NCBI GenBank assembly: GCA_016789785.1
Contig: JAEUQE010000336.1
Span: forward strand, 1,712-7,178
Length of the DNA stretch: 5,467 bases
Direction of reading: 5' to 3'
Source: Bryobacterales bacterium
GTDB lineage: Bacteria; Acidobacteriota; Terriglobia; Bryobacterales; Bryobacteraceae
Of the stretch, positions 1 through 5,467 are shown piece by piece. The notes under the pieces are model-generated. The model had not been told where the DNA came from. It saw only the letters and a program-made list of their open reading frames with translations, and searched no databases. The translations under genes were made by a program, and so were the position numbers. Each line of letters opens with the position of its first letter. The first letter of the stretch is position 1.

Positions 1-1780
1 CGGGCGGAAGATGATCGTGCAGATCGATGAACAGTTCCTCGTGCCCGAGCACTTCCTGGCGCCATGCCTTCCGGTCGACGCCCTGAATGTCTTCGAAATG
101 CTGCTTATCGAACGCAAGCCCGGTCCATTCGATGTCCTCGTAACGGGGGGTCCAACCGATCGGCGTTTCGCGGCCCAGCGCACGGCCATGCGCGCGATCC
201 ACAATCCACTTCAGAATGCGCATGTTCTCGCGGAACCCAGGCCAAAGGAAGCGGCCATCCTCCGACTTCCGGAACCAGTTCACATGGAAGATGCGCGGCG
301 TCTCCGAAAGATTGCGCTGCATGCGAAGCCAGTGCCGGAAGTAGTCTCCCATGTGGTAGCCACAGAAAGGCAGCATCGCCATCGGATCACGGCGTACTTT
401 GCCGATCGCGCCCGCGGCCGCGGCCGTGGTCTCCGATCCCATGGTCGCTCCAATGTACACTCCAGCGCTCCAGTTGAATGCTTGAAACACAAGCGGAACA
501 GTGTTTGCCCGCCGTCCACCAAACAGAATCGCGGAAATCGGAACGCCGTTCGGATTCTCCCACTCGGGGTCGATGCTGGGACACTGCGAAGCGGGCGCCG
601 TGAATCTTGCGTTCGGATGCGCGGCCTTCGCGCCGGTCTTCGCGGCGAGTTCCGGAGTCCAACGGTTGCCCTGCCAGTCGAGGCATTCCTCTGGCGGCTC
701 CTCCGTCATGCCTTCCCACCACACCCCGCCATTCACGGTCAGAGCCGTGTTGGTGAAGATCGTGTTCCGTGACAACGCAGCCATCGCATTGGGATTCGTT
801 TTCGCGGACGTGCCAGGCGCAACTCCGAAGAAGCCGGCCTCGGGATTGATCGCATGCAGCACTCCGTTCTCGTCCGGCTTGATCCATGCAATGTCGTCTC
901 CGACAGTCCAAACCTTCCATCCGTCGAAGCCCTCCGGTGGAATCAGCATCGCGAAATTCGTCTTGCCGCACGCACTCGGAAACGCGCCGGCCACGTAAGT
1001 CTTCTCACCGGCGGGACTCTCTACTCCGAGAATCAGCATGTGCTCCGCCATCCAACCTTCGTCGCGCGCGATGTTCGATGCGATCCGCAACGCGAAGCAC
1101 TTCTTGCCGAGCAGCGCATTGCCGCCATACCCTGACCCATACGACCAGATCTCGCGTGTCTCCGGGAAGTGCACAATATACTTCTCCGCGTTGCACGGCC
1201 AAGGCACGTCATGCTGGCCGGGCTCAAGCGGATAGCCGACGCTGTGCATGCAAGGCACCACGCGCTTCTCGCCCTTGTCGATCTCGCGAAACACGTTGAT
1301 GCCGATGCGCGCCATGATCCGCATGTTCACCACAACGTAAGCAGAATCGGTGAGTTGCACTCCGATCTGCGACATCGCCGAGCCGACGGGCCCCATGCTG
1401 AAAGGAAGCACATACATCGTGCGCCCGCGCATACAGCCCGAAAAAAGCTGCTTCAACTTGCGCCGCATGTGGTAGGGCTCCACCCAATTGTTCGTGGGCC
1501 CGGCGCCTTCCTTTGACAACGAACAGATGTAGGTCCGATCCTCTACCCGCGCCACATCGCTTGCGTCGGATCGCGCGTAATAGCAGCCCGGCCATAGCTT
1601 CTCATTCAACTTCAGAAACGTGCCACCGGCCACCAGCTTCGCGCACAGGTCTTCGTACTCTTCCTGGGAACCATCCACCCAATGGATCGCATCGGGCTGG
1701 GTGAGTTCCGCCATTTTCTCCACCCACCGCAGGAGATGCTTGTTTTCACTCAAGGGGGTGGCGTGATTCTTCTTCTTCAT
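1..1780 (-). CDS. pckG: Phosphoenolpyruvate carboxykinase (GTP), 3' end cut by window edge
   Basis: This cytosolic enzyme converts oxaloacetate + GTP to phosphoenolpyruvate + GDP + CO2, the entry step of gluconeogenesis. Reading the minus strand from ATG at 1780-1778 gives 593 codons with no stop before the left edge. Visible motifs are TYICS (83-87), GPTNNWVEP (94-102), the [17 protein letters not shown] block (115-131), [20 protein letters not shown] (204-223), the nucleotide loop PSACGKTN with the family's reactive cysteine (Cys271), the metal-binding VGDDIAW (293-299), GFFGVAPGT (316-324), [13 protein letters not shown] (412-424), [12 protein letters not shown] (444-455) and [13 protein letters not shown] (463-475). 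GTP-type family members are about 600 residues, so only about 10-20 C-terminal residues are missing. No good Shine-Dalgarno precedes this start. An in-frame ATG at 1714 has a better one (GGTGGAG), but residues 16-29 ([14 protein letters not shown]) match the family's normal N-terminus, which favours the upstream start. It is transcribed divergently from the B12 operon. Confidence 0.97.
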   Translation of the reverse strand, partial: MKKKNHATPLSENKHLLRWVEKMAELTQPDAIHWVDGSQEEYEDLCAKLVAGGTFLKLNEKLWPGCYYARSDASDVARVEDRTYICSLSKEGAGPTNNWVEPYHMRRKLKQLFSGCMRGRTMYVLPFSMGPVGSAMSQIGVQLTDSAYVVVNMRIMARIGINVFREIDKGEKRVVPCMHSVGYPLEPGQHDVPWPCNAEKYIVHFPETREIWSYGSGYGGNALLGKKCFALRIASNIARDEGWMAEHMLILGVESPAGEKTYVAGAFPSACGKTNFAMLIPPEGFDGWKVWTVGDDIAWIKPDENGVLHAINPEAGFFGVAPGTSAKTNPNAMAALSRNTIFTNTALTVNGGVWWEGMTEEPPEECLDWQGNRWTPELAAKTGAKAAHPNARFTAPASQCPSIDPEWENPNGVPISAILFGGRRANTVPLVFQAFNWSAGVYIGATMGSETTAAAAGAIGKVRRDPMAMLPFCGYHMGDYFRHWLRMQRNLSETPRIFHVNWFRKSEDGRFLWPGFRENMRILKWIVDRAHGRALGRETPIGWTPRYEDIEWTGLAFDKQHFEDIQGVDRKAWRQEVLGHEELFIDLHDHLPP

Positions 1781-1803
1781 GGATCTGCCGTGTTTTTGTA
1801 ACT

Positions 1804-1818
1804 TCGCTATTGTAGCGA
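1804..1818. promoter_or_regulatory. 15-bp palindrome over the putative pckG -10 box
   Basis: TCGCTA-TTG-TAGCGA is a perfect 6+6 bp inverted repeat with a 3-bp centre. Read on the minus strand it contains TACAAT (1814-1809), five of six matches to the sigma-70 -10 consensus. Transcription would start near 1802 and leave a leader of about 20 nt before the pckG ATG. No convincing -35 hexamer lies 16-18 bp upstream on that strand. The symmetry over a -10 box would suit an operator for a dimeric repressor, but this is inference from symmetry and position only. Confidence 0.35.
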
Positions 1819-1837
1819 GAACCGCATCCCCATCGCG

Positions 1838-1846
1838 TGATACACT
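1838..1846 (+). promoter_or_regulatory. Candidate extended -10 promoter for the B12 operon
   Basis: TGATACACT reads as an extended -10 (TG, one base, then TACACT, four of six matches to TATAAT). It lies 9 bp before the first base of riboswitch stem P1, so a transcript starting near 1852-1854 would begin just ahead of the aptamer. No clear -35 box is present at the usual spacing, which is tolerated for extended -10 promoters. The placement is good but the motif is weak. Confidence 0.35.
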
Positions 1847-1855
1847 CAACGGGAG

Positions 1856-2035
1856 CGAATGGTGGCCCGGCAGGAAGTTTGCCGGACCTGAAAAGGGAAC
1901 CTGGTGTGAATCCAGGACTGCCCCGCAGCGGTAAGTGGGAACGAAAGCTGCAACAAAGGCACTGACTCCTCAGCGGGTTGGGAAGCCGCAGCAAGTAGGC
2001 CGAAAGTGCCCACGAGTCCGAAGACCTGCCATTCG
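1856..2035 (+). ncRNA. Cobalamin (B12) riboswitch aptamer
   Basis: This RNA element binds a cobalamin and represses the downstream genes. The closing stem P1 is CGAATGG (1856-1862) with CCATTCG (2029-2035), 7 perfect pairs. P2 is CCGGCA (1867-1872) with TGCCGG (1880-1885). The conserved core AAAAGGGAA (1891-1899) is followed by the stem CCTGG (1900-1904) / CCAGG (1912-1916), with loop TGTGAAT, then CTGCCCC (1918-1924). Further stems are GCAGC (1925-1929) / GCTGC (1947-1951) and GGCACT (1958-1963) / AGTGCC (2005-2010). The conserved GGGAAG is at 1980-1985. The B12 box AGTCCGAAGACCTGCC (2015-2030) matches the family consensus at all but one position. It sits on the sense strand ahead of a receptor, cbiZ and cobQ, all corrinoid genes. 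Adenosyl- versus methyl/hydroxocobalamin preference cannot be decided by eye. Confidence 0.96.
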
Positions 2036-2055
2036 GCTGCGCATCCGTGCGCGGC
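2036..2055 (+). promoter_or_regulatory. Hairpin immediately 3' of the riboswitch
   Basis: GCTGCGCA (2036-2043) pairs with TGCGCGGC (2048-2055) across the loop TCCG: 8 pairs, one of them G-U. It starts at the base after P1 and could stack on it. No run of T follows (AGATTGAGTGG), so it is not an intrinsic terminator. GGCAG at 2053-2057 can instead pair with CTGCC at 2026-2030, inside the B12 box and P1, so the segment could take part in an alternative fold. The pairing is seen directly; any regulatory role is inferred. Confidence 0.5.
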
Positions 2056-2154
2056 AGATTGAGTGGACTTTCGAGGGGAGAGGCCAACGTGCAGGCTCGC
2101 AGATCGAATCCGTCAACACCCGGCGGCGCGCCATCCGGTCATCCTTTCCGTGCA
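2056..2154 (+). other. Rest of the operon leader, no gene seen
   Basis: This untranslated stretch lies between the riboswitch-proximal hairpin and the Shine-Dalgarno hairpin. An open frame starting at 1935 crosses it in phase with the receptor, but it runs through the aptamer and is not taken as coding. The notable piece is the purine block GAGGGGAG (2073-2080), which could pair with CTCATCTC (2155-2162) at seven of eight positions counting one G-U, and so could compete with the hairpin that masks the receptor's ribosome binding site. GGCGCGCC (about 2125-2132) is a simple palindrome. There is no T-rich terminator tail. Confidence 0.4.
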
Positions 2155-2183
2155 CTCATCTCTTATATCCCCATGGAGGTGAG
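2155..2183 (+). promoter_or_regulatory. Shine-Dalgarno sequestering hairpin (putative riboswitch expression platform)
   Basis: CTCATCTC (2155-2162) pairs with GAGGTGAG (2176-2183) at all eight positions, one being G-U, across a 13-nt loop. The 3' arm covers nearly all of GGAGGTGA (2175-2182), a full 8-nt match to the anti-Shine-Dalgarno tail of 16S rRNA, with GGAGG ending 7 nt before the receptor ATG at 2187. Such a site is very strong when open and blocked when paired, as in cobalamin riboswitches that act on translation initiation. The pairing and the ribosome site are seen directly; the switching role is inferred. Confidence 0.65.
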
Positions 2184-2186
2184 GCA

Positions 2187-4592
2187 ATGCGAAGGGCATT
2201 GGCTCGGCTGTTCGTCTTCGCGCTGTCTGCGGCGCTATCTTTCTCGCAGACCGTTCCATCAACATCAATCGCAGGCATAGTCAGGGACCCAAGTGGCGGT
2301 GTGATTGAGAGGGCCGCCATCCGCATCTCATCCGCGACCGGCGCGGACCAGCGCCTCGCGATCACCGGCGCCGACGGACGTTTCCGCTTCGACAACGTGC
2401 GCGCAGGAGCGCTGATTCTCACCGTCGATGCCGAAGCCTTCGAGAGATTCGTGCGGCCTGTGACGCTCGATGGGCACGACAACACCGAGGTCGCGGTCAC
2501 ACTTGCGATTCGAGCCTTGCCCCAACAAGTCTCGGTCACCGCGAGCAACTATATTCAGGATCTGGATGACTCCGCGCGTGCCGCCTCCGTACTTGGCCGA
2601 GTGGAGTTGGACCGGCGCATGGAGTTCTCGGTAGCCGAAGCGTTGCGCGAGATTCCCGGCGTTCGCATCACGCAAGTCGGCGGCCCGGGCCAATCCACCA
2701 ACATCCGCATTCGCGGCCTGCGCGCGCAGGACACCGCGTTGCTGATTGATGGCATGCGCCTGCGTGATCCAGCGGCTACCCAGTCCGACGCAAGCGCGGT
2801 CACCGCCGAGTTGCTCACTTTGAACATCGCACGATTGGAAGTACTGCGCGGCTGTGGTTCAGCGATGTATGGCACCAATGCAATGGGCGGCGTGGTCAAT
2901 GTGATCTCCGATGCGGGCGGCGGTTCACTGCGCGGCGATCTGCTTACGGAAGGCGGAGGTCTCGGGTTCATCCGCTCGCAAGCGCGGATATCGGGTGGCG
3001 TCGCACAGGACCGCCTGATGTACTCGCTCGGACTTGGCCACATCAACGTCATGGAAGGCGTGGACGGCGACGATCGCGCACGCAACTCCAGCGGACAAGG
3101 CTTCGTGCAATATCGCATCCGTCCCGTGTTTCTGGTCAGCGCGCGCGTGTCGGCAACGAACTCCTTCCTCGGCTTGAACGCCTCACCCGCCCTCACCGCC
3201 AATGCGCCGCGAACCGGCACGGTCACCGCAATCCCGTTGTCCACCCTGGATGCGGACCTGCGTCAACAAGGGCAACCATTCTCGCTCGGAAACGCGACTG
3301 TGTTTCAAGCGCCCAATGATCCCGATAGCCGGCGATCCACATGGCTCACTTCAGCGCTGTTCGCAGCCGATCATCAACTCACGCCAAAGTTGCACTACCG
3401 GCTTGCCTACCAACTGGTGGACGTGCGCCGCAGTTTCCCGAACGGCCCGGGCGGCATCGGCTTCCAACCGCGTTTCTGGGAAGTATCCAACTTCGATGGC
3501 CGCATCGACACCATGCAGGCTCGCTGGAACTATAGCGGACTTCGCCACATCCTTTCCGGAGGCTACGAGTTCGAGCGCGAGGCCTTCGACAACAGCGGCG
3601 CCTCGCGCGTGCAACCCGGCATCGGAACGGGCACGGAGACATTCAATCGCGCTCGCGTATCGCAACTCTCCAACGCGCTCTTCGTGGAGGACCGCCTGCG
3701 TCTGCTCGGCTCCAAGCTGCAAGTCACATTCTCCGGCCGCGCGCAGACTTTCAATCTCCGTGCACCCGTCCTCACCGGAGGCACACCCGCTTATCTCGGA
3801 GCACCGGTTCCCAATCCGCCGAATGCCTTCACGGGCGATGCCGCGGTGATGTACCGCTTCGAGAAGTCGAACACGAAACTCCGCGCACATGTTGGGAACG
3901 CCTACCGCGCGCCTTCGCTCTATGAGCGGTACGGCACGGGCTTCTTCGGCGGTGCGTTCGCGCCTTATGGCGATCCGCGGCTGAGGCCGGAACGATCCGT
4001 GGGAGGCGACGCCGGCATTGATCAGTACATCGCCGGCCGCCGCGCGCGAGTCTCAGCCACCTACTTTTACACGCAGCTTGAAACCGTGATTGGCTTCGAT
4101 TTCACCGGCATCGTGAATCGCACCACTGATCCATTCGGACGCGGTTCCGGCTACTTCAACACCAACGGCGGTCTCGCCCGTGGAGTGGAACTCGAAACGC
4201 AAGCCGCACTGTGGCGCGGCTTTCAGGTGACCGGCGGATACACTCATACGCGCACTCTGGAGCGCCGTGCGGTAGCTTTGGGAACGCTGCTCACGCCTCG
4301 CATCTTCGCGCACACGGTCACCTTGAACGCCTCGCAGACATGGCGCCGTTGGACTGCTACCATGAACTTTCTTGGTGCACCCGAGTTCATCGGAGTCATC
4401 TCCGGCAGAGCCGTCGCATGGGAAGGACCGAAGCGTTTGGACACTGTGGTGAGCTACCGTTTGCCACTGGCCGAAAGGCTTCGATCGGAGTTATTCTGGC
4501 GCGCGGAGAACCTGCTGGCCCAGCGCTATTTCGAAGATGGATTCCGCACGCCGGGCCGGTGGATGCTCGCGGGCCTGCGGCTGTCCTTCTGA
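2187..4592 (+). CDS. TonB-dependent outer-membrane receptor, probably for cobalamin/corrinoids (BtuB-like role)
   Basis: An 801-residue outer-membrane active transporter powered through TonB-ExbBD. Residues 1-20 form a signal peptide (MRRALARLF, then a hydrophobic stretch to SFS). Residues 26-108 form a carboxypeptidase-regulatory-like beta domain (IAGIVRDPSGGVI, then ITGADGRFRFDNVRAG). QQVSVTAS (113-120) is the likely TonB box. The plug spans about 130-242 (VAEALREIPGVRI, NIRIRGL, ALLIDGMRL, LEVLRGCGSAMYGTNAMGGV). The barrel runs from about 250 to the C-terminal phenylalanine, with the typical NAYRAPSLYERYG (571-583) and a DPRLRPE-like turn (596-602). The start is set by the perfect Shine-Dalgarno and the signal peptide; 84 open codons upstream overlap the riboswitch and are rejected. 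BtuB of E. coli is shorter and lacks the N-terminal domain, so the corrinoid substrate is inferred from the riboswitch and from cbiZ and cobQ downstream, not from residues. Cys223, where proline is common (RGP), appears to be the only cysteine. Confidence 0.93.
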   Translation: MRRALARLFVFALSAALSFSQTVPSTSIAGIVRDPSGGVIERAAIRISSATGADQRLAITGADGRFRFDNVRAGALILTVDAEAFERFVRPVTLDGHDNTEVAVTLAIRALPQQVSVTASNYIQDLDDSARAASVLGRVELDRRMEFSVAEALREIPGVRITQVGGPGQSTNIRIRGLRAQDTALLIDGMRLRDPAATQSDASAVTAELLTLNIARLEVLRGCGSAMYGTNAMGGVVNVISDAGGGSLRGDLLTEGGGLGFIRSQARISGGVAQDRLMYSLGLGHINVMEGVDGDDRARNSSGQGFVQYRIRPVFLVSARVSATNSFLGLNASPALTANAPRTGTVTAIPLSTLDADLRQQGQPFSLGNATVFQAPNDPDSRRSTWLTSALFAADHQLTPKLHYRLAYQLVDVRRSFPNGPGGIGFQPRFWEVSNFDGRIDTMQARWNYSGLRHILSGGYEFEREAFDNSGASRVQPGIGTGTETFNRARVSQLSNALFVEDRLRLLGSKLQVTFSGRAQTFNLRAPVLTGGTPAYLGAPVPNPPNAFTGDAAVMYRFEKSNTKLRAHVGNAYRAPSLYERYGTGFFGGAFAPYGDPRLRPERSVGGDAGIDQYIAGRRARVSATYFYTQLETVIGFDFTGIVNRTTDPFGRGSGYFNTNGGLARGVELETQAALWRGFQVTGGYTHTRTLERRAVALGTLLTPRIFAHTVTLNASQTWRRWTATMNFLGAPEFIGVISGRAVAWEGPKRLDTVVSYRLPLAERLRSELFWRAENLLAQRYFEDGFRTPGRWMLAGLRLSF

Positions 4593-4613
4593 TCCGCAAA
4601 CAACACGATGAGA

Positions 4614-4617
4614 GGAG
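4614..4617 (+). promoter_or_regulatory. Ribosome binding site that fixes the TTG start of cbiZ
   Basis: GGAG, within GAGAGGAGCG, lies 6 nt before TTG at 4624, in the 31-bp gap after the receptor stop. The next in-frame ATG (4660) would have no comparable site and would remove part of the N-terminal strand of the CbiZ fold. A four-codon frame, ATG at 4608 to TAG at 4620, overlaps the site but is too short to count as a gene. Confidence 0.7.
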
Positions 4618-4623
4618 CGTAGG

Positions 4624-5271
4624 TTGAGTCTGTTCACGCTGCGATGCTTTGATCGCTGGATGACGCTACGCTTCCCTCATCCGATGCAGTGCTGGAGTTG
4701 GGCCATCGTCAATGGTGGCGCCGCGGTCAGCGATACCATCGCGTGGCTGTTTCTTCAGCCGGATGAAATCTCGCACTCAATCGATGTCACCGCCTGGTAC
4801 CGCGAACAACTACGGGATGTGGGCCTGGAACACGCTGTTGGATTGATGACCAGCCGCCGGCGGCATGCCTATGTGGAGGCCGGCGTTGGTTCGGCCTGTC
4901 ACGTGGTTGCCACCGTTGGACTGAGCAACGCACTCGCGGCGGGCGATCCCGCCGCACCTTCGTCCTCGCACACCATCAACATCGCCTGCGTGCTGTCGCA
5001 GCGCTTGTCAACTGAAGCGGCGCTCGAAGCGATCGCCCTGGTATCGGAGGCTCGCGCGGCGGCAATGCTCGAAGCTTCTATTCCGAGCGTCGTCTCGGGG
5101 CGGCCCGCCTCGGGCACCGGCACGGATTGCATCGCGGTGGCCTATCCCACGCATGGCGACGCCGAAGTTTACTGCGGCAAGCATACGGTTCTTGGCGCAC
5201 ACATCGGAGCCTCGGTGCGTGAGGCGATTCGCAAGGGCATCGCCGAATGGTTGTTGGAGTTTCGCGCGTGA
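4624..5271 (+). CDS. cbiZ: Adenosylcobinamide amidohydrolase CbiZ
   Basis: A 215-residue cytosolic enzyme of the CbiZ family. It hydrolyses the amide between the corrin ring and aminopropanol in adenosylcobinamide, releasing adenosylcobyric acid for reassembly into cobalamin; some bacterial members also cleave pseudocobalamin. Family features seen are an early AIVNGG (27-32), [13 protein letters not shown] (96-108), [14 protein letters not shown] (116-129), the helix [11 protein letters not shown] (138-148), [10 protein letters not shown] (163-172), and [13 protein letters not shown] (183-195) near the end. Length is close to that of stand-alone bacterial family members, and there is no signal peptide. 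It starts with TTG, 31 bp after the receptor stop, and its TGA overlaps the GTG of cobQ (GTGA, 5268-5271), so it is probably co-transcribed under the upstream riboswitch. Catalytic residues are not assigned here. The main uncertainty is which corrinoids it accepts, not the family. Confidence 0.92.
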   Translation: MSLFTLRCFDRWMTLRFPHPMQCWSWAIVNGGAAVSDTIAWLFLQPDEISHSIDVTAWYREQLRDVGLEHAVGLMTSRRRHAYVEAGVGSACHVVATVGLSNALAAGDPAAPSSSHTINIACVLSQRLSTEAALEAIALVSEARAAAMLEASIPSVVSGRPASGTGTDCIAVAYPTHGDAEVYCGKHTVLGAHIGASVREAIRKGIAEWLLEFRA

Positions 5272-5467
5272 AGAAACAAGCAGCCGCGATCTTTGTCGGC
5301 GGCACCGCCTCGCACGTGGGCAAGAGTTGGATGGCCACGGCCATTTGCCGCCACCTCTACCGGCGCGGGTTCAAAGTGGCTCCCTTCAAGGCACAGAACA
5401 TGTCCAACAACAGCTACGCCTGCGCCTGTGGAGGAGAGATCGGCCGCGCGCAGGTCGTGCAGGCGGA
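5268..5467 (+). CDS. cobQ: Cobyric acid synthase (CobQ/CbiP), N-terminal part only, cut by window edge
   Basis: This ATP- and glutamine-dependent amidotransferase amidates four side chains of adenosylcobyrinic acid a,c-diamide to give adenosylcobyric acid. Only 66 codons are inside the window; the full family protein is about 480-500 residues, with a C-terminal glutaminase domain not visible here. The fragment shows the nucleotide loop [10 protein letters not shown] (11-20), [12 protein letters not shown] (38-49) and [11 protein letters not shown] (56-66), whose EIGRAQ motif separates CobQ from the related BioD and CobB/CbiA proteins. The start is GTG at 5268, preceded by GGAG (5256-5259) with 8 nt spacing inside the end of cbiZ. 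It overlaps the cbiZ stop by four bases, which suggests translational coupling. It is the third gene of the riboswitch-controlled operon. Confidence 0.94.
   Translation, partial: MKKQAAAIFVGGTASHVGKSWMATAICRHLYRRGFKVAPFKAQNMSNNSYACACGGEIGRAQVVQA

Noticed and set aside
405..430. GC-rich repeat-like tract containing GCGGCCGCGGCCG
   Set aside because: It encodes the Thr-Thr-Ala-Ala-Ala-Ala run after GATMGSE in PckG, a conserved part of the family, so it is ordinary coding sequence.
11..772. 253-codon open frame on the plus strand, and a further 165-codon frame at 501-998
   Set aside because: Both are antisense to pckG, whose family motifs are intact across the region. Their translations are rich in Arg, Pro and His with no recognisable domain, as expected from a GC-rich codon shadow.
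387..971. 194-codon open frame on the minus strand within pckG
   Set aside because: It is a shifted frame of the pckG strand with no domain; the correct frame shows all PEP carboxykinase motifs.
2036..2060. Intrinsic terminator after the riboswitch
   Set aside because: The hairpin is strong but no T-rich tract follows, here or anywhere up to the receptor start.
1935..2186. In-frame 84-codon extension of the receptor starting at ATG 1935
   Set aside because: It lies inside the cobalamin aptamer and leader, encodes an Arg-rich unstructured sequence ahead of the signal peptide, and the perfect Shine-Dalgarno and signal peptide place the start at 2187.
2555..3244. 229-codon open frame antisense to the receptor
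   Set aside because: Ser/Arg/Pro-rich translation with no domain; it is the complement of the plug and early barrel coding sequence.
4593..4623. Terminator or separate promoter between the receptor and cbiZ
   Set aside because: The 31-bp gap holds a ribosome binding site but no hairpin with a T tract and no promoter-like pair of boxes.

Overview
The window looks like a chromosomal segment from a GC-rich Gram-negative bacterium. An outer-membrane TonB-dependent receptor shows a two-membrane envelope. The receptor carries an N-terminal carboxypeptidase-regulatory-like domain ahead of the plug, an architecture especially common in Acidobacteriota, and next to a GTP-type PEP carboxykinase this makes an acidobacterium (Bryobacter/Solibacter-like) the best guess. 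That assignment is inference; the window has no rRNA or other marker gene.

Layout. Positions 1-1780, minus strand: GTP-dependent phosphoenolpyruvate carboxykinase (pckG), nearly complete, missing only its last few C-terminal codons past the left edge. Positions 1781-2186: a divergent intergenic region with a putative pckG promoter on a 15-bp palindrome (1804-1818), a candidate promoter for the rightward operon (about 1838-1846), a well-conserved cobalamin riboswitch (1856-2035) and a roughly 150-nt leader ending in a hairpin that would bury a perfect Shine-Dalgarno sequence. Positions 2187-4592, plus strand: a TonB-dependent outer-membrane receptor, probably for corrinoids. Positions 4624-5271: CbiZ, adenosylcobinamide amidohydrolase, with a TTG start. 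Positions 5268-5467: the N-terminus of cobyric acid synthase (CobQ/CbiP), overlapping cbiZ by four bases and running off the right edge.

How the genes work together. The rightward genes form a tight B12-responsive operon. When cobalamin is scarce the riboswitch would permit expression. The receptor would import corrinoids across the outer membrane, CbiZ would cleave the aminopropanol side chain of adenosylcobinamide-type compounds to give adenosylcobyric acid, and CobQ would make the same adenosylcobyric acid from adenosylcobyrinic acid a,c-diamide. Salvage and biosynthesis therefore meet at one intermediate, the pattern expected for corrinoid scavenging or remodelling. The divergent pckG is a central gluconeogenic gene with no direct part in this pathway.

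No mobile element, CRISPR array, tRNA or rRNA was seen. The genes belong to known families. The least ordinary features are the predicted translational expression platform of the riboswitch and the receptor-cbiZ-cobQ combination.
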